A stretch of 60,971 nucleotides of DNA, from contig ONAZ01000016.1 in assembly GCA_900315945.1 (NCBI GenBank), forward strand, positions 1 to 60,971. The letters are read 5' to 3'. Every line of letters begins with the position of its first letter. Position 1 is the stretch's first letter. The notes under the pieces are model-generated. The model did not search any database. It was given only the letters and a program-made list of their open reading frames with translations, and was not told the DNA's origin. This stretch comes from an uncultured Lachnospiraceae bacterium. Lineage in GTDB: Bacteria; Bacillota; Clostridia; Lachnospirales; Lachnospiraceae. Positions 1-6,800 of this stretch are shown here, piece after piece. The translations under genes were made by a program, and so were the position numbers.

Positions 1-112
1 TCTTTCCATTCGGAAATTCTATTACATGATAATAATCATATTCTGAACCACGCAACGTTATTCTCTTTTTTGTATCAATCTTTGCATCATATTCTTTTAT
101 TGCTGCTTTCAT
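1..112 (-). CDS. Partial antitoxin-like protein (N-terminal 37 residues)
   Basis: The gene starts at ATG 110-112 and runs off the left edge, so only 37 codons are visible. The start is well supported: GGAGG lies eight bases upstream, and a complete sigma-A promoter and a palindrome precede it. The visible peptide begins MKAAIKEYDAKIDTKKRITL. Short Firmicutes proteins with this kind of opening are often found as the first gene of RelBE-like toxin-antitoxin pairs; that comparison is from memory and the C-terminal half is missing. It lies outside the integrated element, whose boundary is at 362. The function is inferred only weakly. Confidence 0.5.
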   Translation of the reverse strand, partial: MKAAIKEYDAKIDTKKRITLRGSEYDYYHVIEFPNGK

Positions 113-132
113 ACATCGCACCTCCATACTCC

Positions 133-148
133 AGTGGGTTATCCCACT
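133..148. promoter_or_regulatory. Palindromic operator-like site at the transcription start
   Basis: AGTGGG-TTAT-CCCACT is a perfect 6-bp inverted repeat with a 4-base loop. It begins four bases downstream of the -10 box of the partial gene at 1-112, so a bound protein would cover the transcription start. This arrangement is typical of autoregulated antitoxin genes. It could also act as an mRNA hairpin ahead of the ribosome binding site. Confidence 0.5.
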
Positions 149-151
149 TAT

Positions 152-180
152 ATTATATCCCATATTTCATCTTTTTTCAA
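152..180 (-). promoter_or_regulatory. Sigma-A promoter of the partial antitoxin-like gene
   Basis: On the minus strand a -35 box TTGAAA (175-180) and a -10 box TATAAT (152-157) are separated by exactly 17 bases. They point at the partial gene at 1-112 and lie just upstream of the palindrome at 133-148. Confidence 0.75.
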
Positions 181-224
181 CAATAACATCACATTTTATT
201 GACACTAACACGCGTATCAAAAAC

Positions 225-249
225 CATCTTGTATTATAAACACAAGATG
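225..249. repeat. Inverted repeat CATCTTGT/ACAAGATG
   Basis: An 8-bp perfect inverted repeat with a 9-base loop lies about 45 bases upstream of the -35 box of the partial gene. The rest of 181-361 is A+T-rich with no open frame I would call. It may be a second operator or a weak terminator; no poly-T run follows on either strand. Confidence 0.3.
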
Positions 250-361
250 ATATAATAAAAAAACCAAAAATATTAAAATTTTAGATTTGGTTAAATTTTA
301 GTTAAATTTTTCTTTTAGGGAAATTTTCTCGAATGAAAACTGCCAGAAATGGCTTAAATAC

Positions 362-386
362 AAAGAGCGCGAGACGGGGTTCGAAC
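362..386. repeat. Distal attachment-site copy (tRNA-Gly 3' fragment)
   Basis: These 25 bases match 4417-4441 exactly and cover the T-loop, the 3' half of the T stem and the acceptor strand of tRNA-Gly. The tRNA-like match stops abruptly at 387, so this is an att core and not a functional tRNA. Confidence 0.8.
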
Positions 387-493
387 AAGTATACACCCAC
401 CTTTTGTGCAATCTGTACACTTGATTATTCCCATAGGAAAAGACTCGGCATATGTCGATAGAATTATTACTAACCAAACATTCTTGAGAAATT

Positions 494-516
494 AGCGACG
501 AAGAAGCGACGAACTC
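494..516. repeat. Subterminal direct repeat, left copy
   Basis: A 23-base stretch built around GCGACGAAGAAGCGACG recurs at 4228-4250 in the same orientation with one mismatch. Weaker similarity extends for roughly 60 bases on either side, including a GTATAC-containing stretch near 389 and 4140. The copies lie near the two ends of the element, which suggests integrase arm-type sites or the ends of two elements stacked at one tRNA. Confidence 0.6.
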
Positions 517-552
517 AGAACGAAATGTTATGACAATTATTGAACAAAGAAT

Positions 553-597
553 AAGAGCGGTCACCGATACATATCCAATAACGGCTCCGCTCTCTTA
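553..597 (-). terminator. Possible terminator of the CdiA-CT-like gene
   Basis: AGAGCGG and CCGCTCT form the outer stem of a hairpin with a loop of about 26 bases, immediately downstream of the stop codon at 639 on the minus strand. The following T-tract is short, so termination is plausible but not certain. Confidence 0.4.
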
Positions 598-638
598 TTC
601 ACCTATAGTATAATCTGTATCGTCCGAAATTTCAAGTA

Positions 639-1028
639 TTATTTTTCTTTTTCAATCATTTTCCTTCCCCTAGCAATTATCTTTATGTGCTTCAATCGAG
701 TAATAGATTCAAATCGCTGTTCAACCTCATTTATGTATTTATCTTGAGGGAATTTCTTCAATCTACGCAAATCAATAATGACATTTTCAGATTGATGCGA
801 TGCTTTCTGCATAATGTTTTTTATAACCCACTTTCCTTTTCCAATAGGCGATTTCATTTCCCAAACATACCCATCCATTCTAATGTCCGGAGTTTTTGAA
901 CCCTTCTCTGTAGATGGTGGAATTAATTCTACATCAAAGCCTTGCTCTGTCAGAAAGAGAACTGTGTCATATTCATGCTCTTCTAGTTTTATTCCATTTG
1001 GTGTTATTGTTCCTGTTTTTCTTGTCAT
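639..1028 (-). CDS. Small PD-(D/E)XK nuclease, CdiA-CT tRNase-like
   Basis: A 129-residue protein with no signal peptide or membrane segment. Residues 46-60 hold a PD-(D/E)XK core: TPDI with Asp48, then WEMKS with Glu57 and Lys59. QSENVIIDLRR at 79-89 follows. This arrangement is what I know from the C-terminal toxin domain of contact-dependent inhibition proteins of the CdiA-CT tRNase type. Here it stands alone, without the large secretion and filament portion. No small open frame that could be its immunity protein lies directly next to it, so it may be a resident effector, a nuclease of the element or an orphan. The start is the first ATG; the upstream integrase remnant ends at 1165 behind its own terminator. 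The domain call is by motif and memory; the tRNase activity is inference. Confidence 0.65.
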   Translation of the reverse strand: MTRKTGTITPNGIKLEEHEYDTVLFLTEQGFDVELIPPSTEKGSKTPDIRMDGYVWEMKSPIGKGKWVIKNIMQKASHQSENVIIDLRRLKKFPQDKYINEVEQRFESITRLKHIKIIARGRKMIEKEK

Positions 1029-1114
1029 AGGAGACAGTTTACCATAGACGCTGTCTTTTTTCTAGATTATCTTGTACACTAATTCATATGCTCCATATTC
1101 ACACACTATCGTGC

Positions 1115-1153
1115 AAAAAAGTGCGAGAGAGCAGTAAATGACTCATCCCGCAC
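1115..1153 (-). terminator. Rho-independent terminator of the integrase remnant
   Basis: Reading leftwards, GTGCGGGATGAG pairs with CTCTCTCGCAC across a 10-base loop, with one bulged T, and is followed directly by six T. It lies 12 bases after the integrase stop. The 13-base arm AAGTGCGAGAGAG (plus strand 1119-1131) occurs again at 4128-4140 in a similar hairpin. Confidence 0.75.
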
Positions 1154-1164
1154 CAATAATTCAA

Positions 1165-1466
1165 TTACATTGCTATCTTGTCATCGGAGAAAATCATTTC
1201 ATCAAGCTTAGAAGCATAGTCAAGCTTTACTTCATCATATCCAACTGCATATAGGTCAAGGGTAGTACCGACATTAGCGTGACCAAGGATCTCTTGTACG
1301 GTCTTAATGTCAGTCTATCCTGATGCAATAGCAATACTTGCATATGTGTGTCTATATCCATGAAAGTTAATGTATCTTAGCTCTTCATGTCTCTTATAGA
1401 ACCTATGATGTCTTGATGTTATAGTATTTACTACTTCAGGAACAGCATTTTCATTAGAGATTTTTT
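1165..1466 (-). pseudogene. Tyrosine recombinase (integrase), C-terminal remnant
   Basis: Reading leftwards, the frame encodes the C-terminal catalytic part of a phage/ICE-type tyrosine integrase. HGYRHTYAS carries the His-x-x-Arg pair, LGHANVG the second His, and LDLYAV the nucleophilic Tyr. An in-frame TAG at 1315-1317 splits it between ASG and TDIKTVQEILGH, and upstream of about 1466 the frame closes with no N-terminal half. The gene is therefore both truncated and interrupted, and the element cannot make its own integrase. The catalytic residues after the stop are intact, which suggests recent decay. It ends at TAA 1165-1167 and has a good terminator. Confidence 0.85.
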
Positions 1467-1476
1467 ATAAGAAATA

Positions 1477-3846
1477 TCATTTTTTATCACTTTCTTTTTT
1501 ATTTTTCTTACAAAATGGGCACCCCGCCCCCAAAGTTCTAGATTTTATCTCAGCTTGCCATTCATGCCCTGACTCATCTTCCCACCATACTTTTTTGTGC
1601 GAGTATATCATAACATCACTTGCTTTTAATAATCCATTTTTTTCATGATGCCACTGTTTAGCAAGAGTTGGATTTATGCTTTCTAAATCATTAAAGCCTT
1701 TTAAAACTCTTCTATGTGAACAGTATGGACAATTTGTTATTTTTCTACTGTGTATAGTTGCTTCCCATTCATGACCTTGGGAACAAATCCACCATACTTT
1801 TTTGTTTGAACCCACAGAAAATTTATGAGGATCCAAGTCTTTATTCTTCTTATAATTCCATTCTTCTAATAAATCCGGTCTTTCGGTAGCAAAATCCGTC
1901 TTACCTGAAACAACTATTTTTTTTGCACAAATCGGACAACCTGTACCCATACTAGTCCGTCTATTTGGAGTGGCTTGAAATGAGTGTCCTTTTTCGCATA
2001 TCCACCATACTTTTTTCTTGCATCCATATGATACATCTTTTGGATTTAACCCATCATTTCTTTCGATATCCCATTCCGCCGCTAATATAGGATGTGTATA
2101 TTCAAGTGATTTATTGTACTCGATTTTCCCCTTTGAGTATTCAATTGCTTTTTCCTTAATTCGAGTGTAATCTTCTATTGTATTTTTTTTACCTACCTTA
2201 TTACATACTATATCAATCACTTTTTGTAATGATGTTTCAAGTTTATAATTAGAATCTATAATAATTGTATTTCCTCTATCAAGAAAATACGAATTATATT
2301 TATTTTTTGCCAAATGATCATCTACTATTTCAAAAAATATTCCATCATCTTTTTCTGCAAGTTCTCTTTTTCGAACAGATCTTTCTTCTTTTCCTTTATG
2401 CCAATATAATCCAGAATACTCAATATATACCTTTTTACTATCTATATAAATATCGTACTCATAACCATCTATAATCTTTCTATTTTGTGTTTCTGGAAAC
2501 AGTTCCTTTAAACTCCAATATATATACTGTTCTGGAAAAGACGTACTACTAGCCGTACAAATCGGACAACCACTATGATGCCTAGTTCTTGAATTGACAG
2601 TCATTAAAAAGCTGTGATTTCTAGAGCATTTCCACCAATATTTCTTATGTGTCCCTGTTGTAATGGTATCAGGTAACACCTCATTTTTTTCATAATCCCA
2701 TTCTTTCGCAAGCTCAGGAAAATTGCTTTCCAGATCATTAAAGCCTTTTAAAACTTTACTACCACTACAGTATGGGCAATTTGTCCCCTGACAGCGCGAA
2801 TAAATTGATGCTCTCCAATCATGTCCACAATCTCCATGCCACCACACAATTTTACCAGAACCCGGACTATAATCCTCAGGGTTTAAATTAGTATTCTTTT
2901 CAAAGCTCCACTCTTTATATAAGTCAGGATTATATACTACAAATGATGCATCATAAGCAACACGGCCTACTACATTTGCGCATACTGGACATCCATAGTA
3001 TTTTGAATTCTTTCCCGACTTACTGGACCTAGAATTCGGAGAAGTTTTCCACTCATGACCACACTTTCCTAACCACCAGACTTTCTTATTATAACCAACC
3101 GAAATATCTTTTGGTGTCAATTTACCATTCTTTGTTGGATGCCACTCCTCAGCAAGATCCGGATCCGTTGTTGCCATATCATTTACTCCCATAACTATAG
3201 TGCGATTCAAGCAAATAGGACATTTACCCTCACCACAAACTCTAGTCGCTGGATATGCTTGCCATTCGTGTCCACAATTACCAAGCCACCAAACTTTTAT
3301 ATGCTTTGTAGACATTATATCAGTGGGTTTTAAATCACCATTCTTTGTTGGATGCCACTCAGATGCTATCTCAGGATATTTTGTCTTAAGGTCATTATAT
3401 CCAACCAACAACTTATGATCGGCACAATATGGACATCCTCTTTTCCGAACAATACGATCACATATTCGTGCTTGAAATGTATGCCCTTCAGAACACCTCC
3501 ACCATACCTTTTGTGAACTACCTCTAGATAATTCTTTAGGTGAAACATTTTTGTTTTTAGAATAATCCCATTCATCTTTATACTGTGGATCGGTTGTAAG
3601 GAAATCATTAAAACCGGGTAAAACTTTATTCCCAGAACAATAAGGGCAAGAACTACCTTGCTTTGTTCTAGTTATAATAGTAGTTTGCCACTCGTGTCCG
3701 CATTTACCTTTCCACCATACTTTTTTATTTGAAAAAGGCATAAAATCTTCTGGTTCTAGTCCATTATTTTTTGAATAATTCCATTCCTTACATAACAGTG
3801 GAAACTCAGTCTTTAGATTATTATTCTTCTTTGAACATTGAGACAT
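1477..3846 (-). CDS. Nine-repeat zinc-ribbon protein with embedded Vsr-like nuclease
   Basis: A 789-residue soluble protein made of nine repeats of about 70 residues: near 11-80, 83-152, 154-223, 225-300, 303-371, 373-435, 584-651, 653-721 and 723-785. Each has EW-x-KN, a KVWW strand, a CGH or C-x-x-GH pair, an Arg, then CP-x-C, the pattern of the probable zinc-ribbon family DUF4379. Residues 436-580 interrupt the array with a PD-(D/E)XK fold of the Vsr/DUF559 kind: Glu439, Asp465 in YEYD, Glu476 in IEYSG and a following WH. Repeat 9 has lost its first Cys (WWEDESGHEW). Such proteins occur in accessory islands; their substrate is unknown to me. The gene is the largest cargo of the tRNA-Gly element and its 3' end abuts the integrase remnant. 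DNA recognition by the repeats and cutting by the middle domain is inference. Confidence 0.8.
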   Translation of the reverse strand: MSQCSKKNNNLKTEFPLLCKEWNYSKNNGLEPEDFMPFSNKKVWWKGKCGHEWQTTIITRTKQGSSCPYCSGNKVLPGFNDFLTTDPQYKDEWDYSKNKNVSPKELSRGSSQKVWWRCSEGHTFQARICDRIVRKRGCPYCADHKLLVGYNDLKTKYPEIASEWHPTKNGDLKPTDIMSTKHIKVWWLGNCGHEWQAYPATRVCGEGKCPICLNRTIVMGVNDMATTDPDLAEEWHPTKNGKLTPKDISVGYNKKVWWLGKCGHEWKTSPNSRSSKSGKNSKYYGCPVCANVVGRVAYDASFVVYNPDLYKEWSFEKNTNLNPEDYSPGSGKIVWWHGDCGHDWRASIYSRCQGTNCPYCSGSKVLKGFNDLESNFPELAKEWDYEKNEVLPDTITTGTHKKYWWKCSRNHSFLMTVNSRTRHHSGCPICTASSTSFPEQYIYWSLKELFPETQNRKIIDGYEYDIYIDSKKVYIEYSGLYWHKGKEERSVRKRELAEKDDGIFFEIVDDHLAKNKYNSYFLDRGNTIIIDSNYKLETSLQKVIDIVCNKVGKKNTIEDYTRIKEKAIEYSKGKIEYNKSLEYTHPILAAEWDIERNDGLNPKDVSYGCKKKVWWICEKGHSFQATPNRRTSMGTGCPICAKKIVVSGKTDFATERPDLLEEWNYKKNKDLDPHKFSVGSNKKVWWICSQGHEWEATIHSRKITNCPYCSHRRVLKGFNDLESINPTLAKQWHHEKNGLLKASDVMIYSHKKVWWEDESGHEWQAEIKSRTLGAGCPFCKKNKKESDKK

Positions 3847-3895
3847 ATTACCATAATATCCTTTTACAACAGTTTTTAAATAACATCAAACAAGT

Positions 3896-3932
3896 AAAAC
3901 CATGTGAGATTCTAGTCAATTTACATGGTTTT
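3896..3932. repeat. Inverted repeat upstream of the zinc-ribbon gene
   Basis: AAAACCATGT and ACATGGTTTT form a perfect 10-bp inverted repeat with a 17-base loop, 50-86 bases upstream of the start at 3846. A TATAAT-like hexamer (minus strand, 3934-3939) adjoins it, so the dyad would sit at the transcription start as an operator. No convincing -35 box is visible. The remainder of 3933-4127 is A+T-rich and I see nothing in it. Confidence 0.4.
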
Positions 3933-4127
3933 ATTATATAACAGAATCATCAATATGTATAATTAAACATATAATCAATGAAACTATATATCTCTAATAA
4001 ATGTATTTATAAGCCTAGCATTTATGCCATTCTATTCAATTTTTTATAGCAGATTGAGTACTCTCATAAAGTTTACAGCAATTTGCTTTTATCCGCTTAT
4101 GATTCTATGCACTTGTATGAAATTTGG

Positions 4128-4159
4128 AAGTGCGAGAGAGTATACCTGCCCGTCTCGCA
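4128..4159 (-). terminator. Terminator-like hairpin near the right element end
   Basis: TGCGAGA (4131-4137) pairs with TCTCGCA (4153-4159) over a 15-base loop. The arm AAGTGCGAGAGAG is identical to one in the integrase terminator at 1119-1131. No gene lies directly upstream on the minus strand, so this may be a relic of an earlier element end. Confidence 0.35.
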
Positions 4160-4227
4160 AAAGCCAATATCTATTGTAATTATTACTGAAAATCTCTATC
4201 GAATCATTCCCCCAAATTTCCCTTACA

Positions 4228-4250
4228 AGCGACGAAGAAGCGACGGACTC
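4228..4250. repeat. Subterminal direct repeat, right copy
   Basis: The partner of 494-516, same orientation and one mismatch. It lies about 190 bases inside the tRNA-side att core, against about 110 bases for the left copy. Confidence 0.6.
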
Positions 4251-4324
4251 CAAAAAATACAGTTTTGACAATAATTGTAAGAATCGTGGGAAAGTGGCGT
4301 ACTTTAACCATTTTCGGAGGTAGA

Positions 4325-4344
4325 GGGGTCAACCGGGGTCAACC
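4325..4344. repeat. Tandem GGGGTCAACC x2 next to the att site
   Basis: Two perfect, directly adjacent copies of the 10-mer GGGGTCAACC (4325-4334 and 4335-4344) lie about 75 bases from the tRNA-proximal att core. Paired direct repeats in this position are typical arm-binding or excisionase sites of tyrosine-recombinase elements. No copy is seen near the other end. Confidence 0.5.
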
Positions 4345-4416
4345 AATTTTCAAGAAATATCAAAAAAAGAAAAATCCCCAAAACCCACGTATTTACGCAG
4401 ATTCTGAGGCAATAAA

Positions 4417-4441
4417 AAAGAGCGCGAGACGGGGTTCGAAC
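4417..4441. repeat. tRNA-proximal attachment-site copy
   Basis: Identical to 362-386. Most of it is the 3' part of the intact tRNA-Gly gene; four bases (4417-4420) lie beyond the discriminator base. This junction keeps the tRNA functional. Confidence 0.8.
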
Positions 4442-4493
4442 CCGCGACCCCCACCTTGGCAAGGTGGTGCTCTACCAGCTGAGCCACTCGCGC
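4421..4493 (-). tRNA. tRNA-Gly (anticodon GCC)
   Basis: Reading leftwards: acceptor GCGCGAG/CTCGCGC, a D arm with GCTC/GAGC, an anticodon stem CCACC/GGTGG around TTGCCAA (anticodon GCC), and a T arm with TTCGAAC. It has 73 bases and discriminator T, and the CCA end is not encoded. All four stems pair. It has its own strong promoter and is the insertion target of the adjacent element. Confidence 0.97.
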
Positions 4494-4507
4494 TTACAAC
4501 AAGAATT

Positions 4508-4536
4508 ATTGTATAGAATTACCCTCCCTTTGTCAA
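4508..4536 (-). promoter_or_regulatory. Promoter of tRNA-Gly
   Basis: A perfect -35 TTGACA (4531-4536) and -10 TACAAT (4508-4513) are separated by 17 bases and lie 15 bases upstream of the tRNA 5' end. Confidence 0.85.
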
Positions 4537-4573
4537 GGGATTTTTCAAAATTATTTTATTATTTGAATTAGCA

Positions 4574-4825
4574 TTATTCCATTTCAGCCTCTAATTCTCC
4601 GGCGAAATCAGAAATAGCCTCTAAGTTAACTGGTACCTTAGTTGGATTATCTTTCTTATATGAGGTATAAGCAGAATATCCACCAAAAGCTACAAATCCC
4701 AATAGTACTACAGAGATAATAACAACTGGTATATATACAGATATCTTCTTTGCTTTTGCTTTCTTATTATATTTCTTATAATTCTTCTTTCTTTCGTTGT
4801 TTGCTTCAACCTTTTCTCTACTCAT
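4574..4825 (-). CDS. Small single-pass membrane protein of unknown function
   Basis: An 83-residue protein with a very basic N-terminal third (Lys-rich, about residues 4-27), one hydrophobic segment at about 30-52 (VYIPVVIISVVLLGFVAFGG) and an acidic tail ending in ELEAEME. The charge pattern suggests a cytoplasmic N terminus and an outer C terminus. It starts two bases after the stop of the J-domain gene, so the two are probably translated together. I do not recognise the family; a partner or anchor for the J-domain protein is only a guess from position. Confidence 0.7.
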   Translation of the reverse strand: MSREKVEANNERKKNYKKYNKKAKAKKISVYIPVVIISVVLLGFVAFGGYSAYTSYKKDNPTKVPVNLEAISDFAGELEAEME

Positions 4826-4827
4826 AG

Positions 4828-5292
4828 TTAATCTTTATTCTCTCCTAACATTCTTGATATTACAATTGCCATTTCCATAGCTTTTATTTGTCTCTTTGCT
4901 TCTTTTTCTGCTTCTAGCTTTCTCGCCTTCTCTTCTTCTCGACGTCGCCTTGCTTCTTTCGCCGCCTTCTCTAATTGTGCTTCTTTTTCTTTCTTCCTTT
5001 TCTTGTCCTTAAATTCATATCGTTTTGCCATATCCCTGTTATTTCTTTGTGTCTGATACCTCATCATGGCCTTTTCATCACCACCAAGGACTTTTCTTGT
5101 GTAGACAGGGTTGTTATTAAGAAAATTATATGCCTCATTAATCTCAACAAAGCGTTCAGAATAGTCTTCTCCAACAACATCTGGATGATACTTCTTCGAC
5201 AATTCCTTATATGCATTTTTTATATCTAATTGCGACGCAGAAATAGGGAGTCCCAACTTCTTAAGCGCATCTACTCTTGTTGTAATTGCCAT
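4828..5292 (-). CDS. J-domain protein (DnaJ-like co-chaperone)
   Basis: A 154-residue protein. Residues 8-60 form a J domain with the diagnostic HPD in KKYHPDV and the helix-IV pattern FVEINEAYNFL. A long, highly charged Lys/Glu/Arg helix follows (about 85-145), probably coiled coil. There is no Gly/Phe region or zinc centre, so it is a minimal class III J protein that would recruit DnaK to an unknown client. It overlaps the end of folC by 22 bases and is followed after two bases by a small membrane protein, so all three are likely one operon. Confidence 0.85.
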   Translation of the reverse strand: MAITTRVDALKKLGLPISASQLDIKNAYKELSKKYHPDVVGEDYSERFVEINEAYNFLNNNPVYTRKVLGGDEKAMMRYQTQRNNRDMAKRYEFKDKKRKKEKEAQLEKAAKEARRRREEEKARKLEAEKEAKRQIKAMEMAIVISRMLGENKD

Positions 5293-6677
5293 AAATACCT
5301 CTTAACATTTCCAACAAAATAAAGAGAGCCACAAACCACATATAAATCATTATATAATTCTACGGAGGAATTTTCACTATTTTTTTTCACGAAATTATTA
5401 ATAAATCTTGCAACATCTTCTTCACTTCCAATATAAGAAGCGTTACATCCATTATTAGATAGTTCCCTCATGAGATCCTCTCCGGATTTTGCCCTCGCAT
5501 CATCAATTGTAGCAGTCATATAAGATTTTGCAATAGATTTAAGAAGTAATAGTTCCTTCATATAATCCTTATCTTCTAACACACCAACTATAATATGAAT
5601 ATCATAGTCACTATAATCATCTAACAGAACATCATAGAGCGCCTGGAAGGCTTCAACATTATGGGCGCCATCAAGTATAACATTATCAGACACCTTCTCA
5701 AGACGTCCTTGCCACATAGTATGACTAATACCAAGATTAATATTAACATCAAACCACTCATCGAGACTAATCTCGCACATCTTATCTTCAGTTACACATT
5801 TTGAGCAGTCACTACCACAATGTTCTTCCTTACTCTTACAGAAGTTCATGTAGTTTACAATAAAACTGTCCTTGTCAGATTGTATTATACTCTGTAAAGT
5901 GCATATAGCAGTTTTAGCATTAGTTTTCTGATATCCAATAAGCTTATTTAGAGCATAGTATTTTGAATAATCACTTTTCTTTACATAGAGAATATCACTA
6001 TCTCTTATACATAATTCTCTACACCTATCTTCTATAACACTTAAAGCCTTCGGCGGTATACAAGAAGATAATATAACTTTACTATTAGGCTTAATTATCC
6101 CAGCCTTATTCTCTGCAATTTCTTCTATGGTTTCTCCCAGAATCTTAGTATGATCAAGTCCTATACTTGTTATTACAGATGCTATAGGAGTACAGGAAAT
6201 CGCAGTTGTGGAATCGTATTTTCCTCCTAAGCCTGTCTCTAATACAACATAGTCACACTCTTCTTTCTTGAAATATAGAAGTGCCATAGTAAGACACACA
6301 TCGAACATTGTTATTTCAGATTCTATATTGATATCAAGAATCTGCTGTCCCAATAATAGGACATCATCATGACTTATTCTTGTAAATGTGTCACCATATC
6401 CCACCTGTATTCTCTCATTAAAGTCAACAAGATGAGGTGATGTAAATAGTCCAACTTTAAATTCCATTCTCATCAAGCAATTAGCAACATATGAGCATAC
6501 CGAACCTTTACCATTAGTACCTGCAACATGGATAACCTTCATATTATTCTCAGGATGGTCTAAGGCATCAAGCAATTCTCTTGATACTTCAATCCCTTTC
6601 TTCTTACCGAAACGACGAAGGCTCATTATTTCATTAACAAAATTCGTATATTCTTTATTACCATTTGTATTATTCAT
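5271..6677 (-). CDS. folC: Folylpolyglutamate synthase / dihydrofolate synthase
   Basis: A 468-residue Mur-ligase-fold enzyme that adds glutamate to folates (and to dihydropteroate when bifunctional) using ATP. It shows the P-loop GTNGKGS near residue 54, SPHL with the folate-site loop, ETGLGGKYDSTT, the DHT metal region and LDGAHN at the start of the C-terminal domain. It is about 30-40 residues longer than usual. The excess is an insert near 274-300 with five cysteines (C-x6-C-x3-C-x2-C-x6-C), which could bind a metal. Its end overlaps the J-domain gene. The product call is firm; the role of the insert is unknown. Confidence 0.92.
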   Translation of the reverse strand: MNNTNGNKEYTNFVNEIMSLRRFGKKKGIEVSRELLDALDHPENNMKVIHVAGTNGKGSVCSYVANCLMRMEFKVGLFTSPHLVDFNERIQVGYGDTFTRISHDDVLLLGQQILDINIESEITMFDVCLTMALLYFKKEECDYVVLETGLGGKYDSTTAISCTPIASVITSIGLDHTKILGETIEEIAENKAGIIKPNSKVILSSCIPPKALSVIEDRCRELCIRDSDILYVKKSDYSKYYALNKLIGYQKTNAKTAICTLQSIIQSDKDSFIVNYMNFCKSKEEHCGSDCSKCVTEDKMCEISLDEWFDVNINLGISHTMWQGRLEKVSDNVILDGAHNVEAFQALYDVLLDDYSDYDIHIIVGVLEDKDYMKELLLLKSIAKSYMTATIDDARAKSGEDLMRELSNNGCNASYIGSEEDVARFINNFVKKNSENSSVELYNDLYVVCGSLYFVGNVKRYLWQLQQE

Positions 6678-6743
6678 AATATATTTTCCACATCAATTCA
6701 TATTACACAACTAATTATAGTAAGATAACAGCATTAAATCAAA

Positions 6744-6776
6744 TAAAAAAATCCCCGCCACATAAAGCAACGGGAA
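6744..6776 (-). terminator. Terminator downstream of the DegV gene
   Basis: Reading leftwards, CCCG pairs with CGGG around a short loop and is followed by ATTTTTTTA. It lies 25-55 bases past the stop at 6801 and separates the DegV gene from folC. Confidence 0.65.
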
Positions 6777-6800
6777 TATAATGAAAAAGAAATAAAAGGG

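Larger units (their letters stand above)
362..4441. mobile_element. Degenerate integrative element at the 3' end of tRNA-Gly
   Basis: The last bases of tRNA-Gly(GCC) and a few flanking bases are duplicated exactly as a 25-bp direct repeat at 362-386 and 4417-4441, 4055 bp apart. This is the mark left by a tyrosine recombinase that inserts at a tRNA 3' end. Inside lie a CdiA-CT-like nuclease gene (639-1028), the broken C-terminal end of a tyrosine integrase (1165-1466) and the zinc-ribbon/nuclease gene (1477-3846). Short repeats near both ends (494-516, 4228-4250, 4325-4344) resemble integrase arm sites. No excisionase, replication or conjugation gene is visible, so the element looks immobile unless helped in trans. 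Confidence 0.75.

Noticed and set aside
298-564. Minus-strand open frame of 88 codons
   Set aside because: It spans the att core and the subterminal repeat, has no ribosome site and no protein-like composition.
4265-4516. Plus-strand open frame of 83 codons
   Set aside because: It runs antisense through the whole tRNA-Gly and the att site; the peptide is just the tRNA complement.
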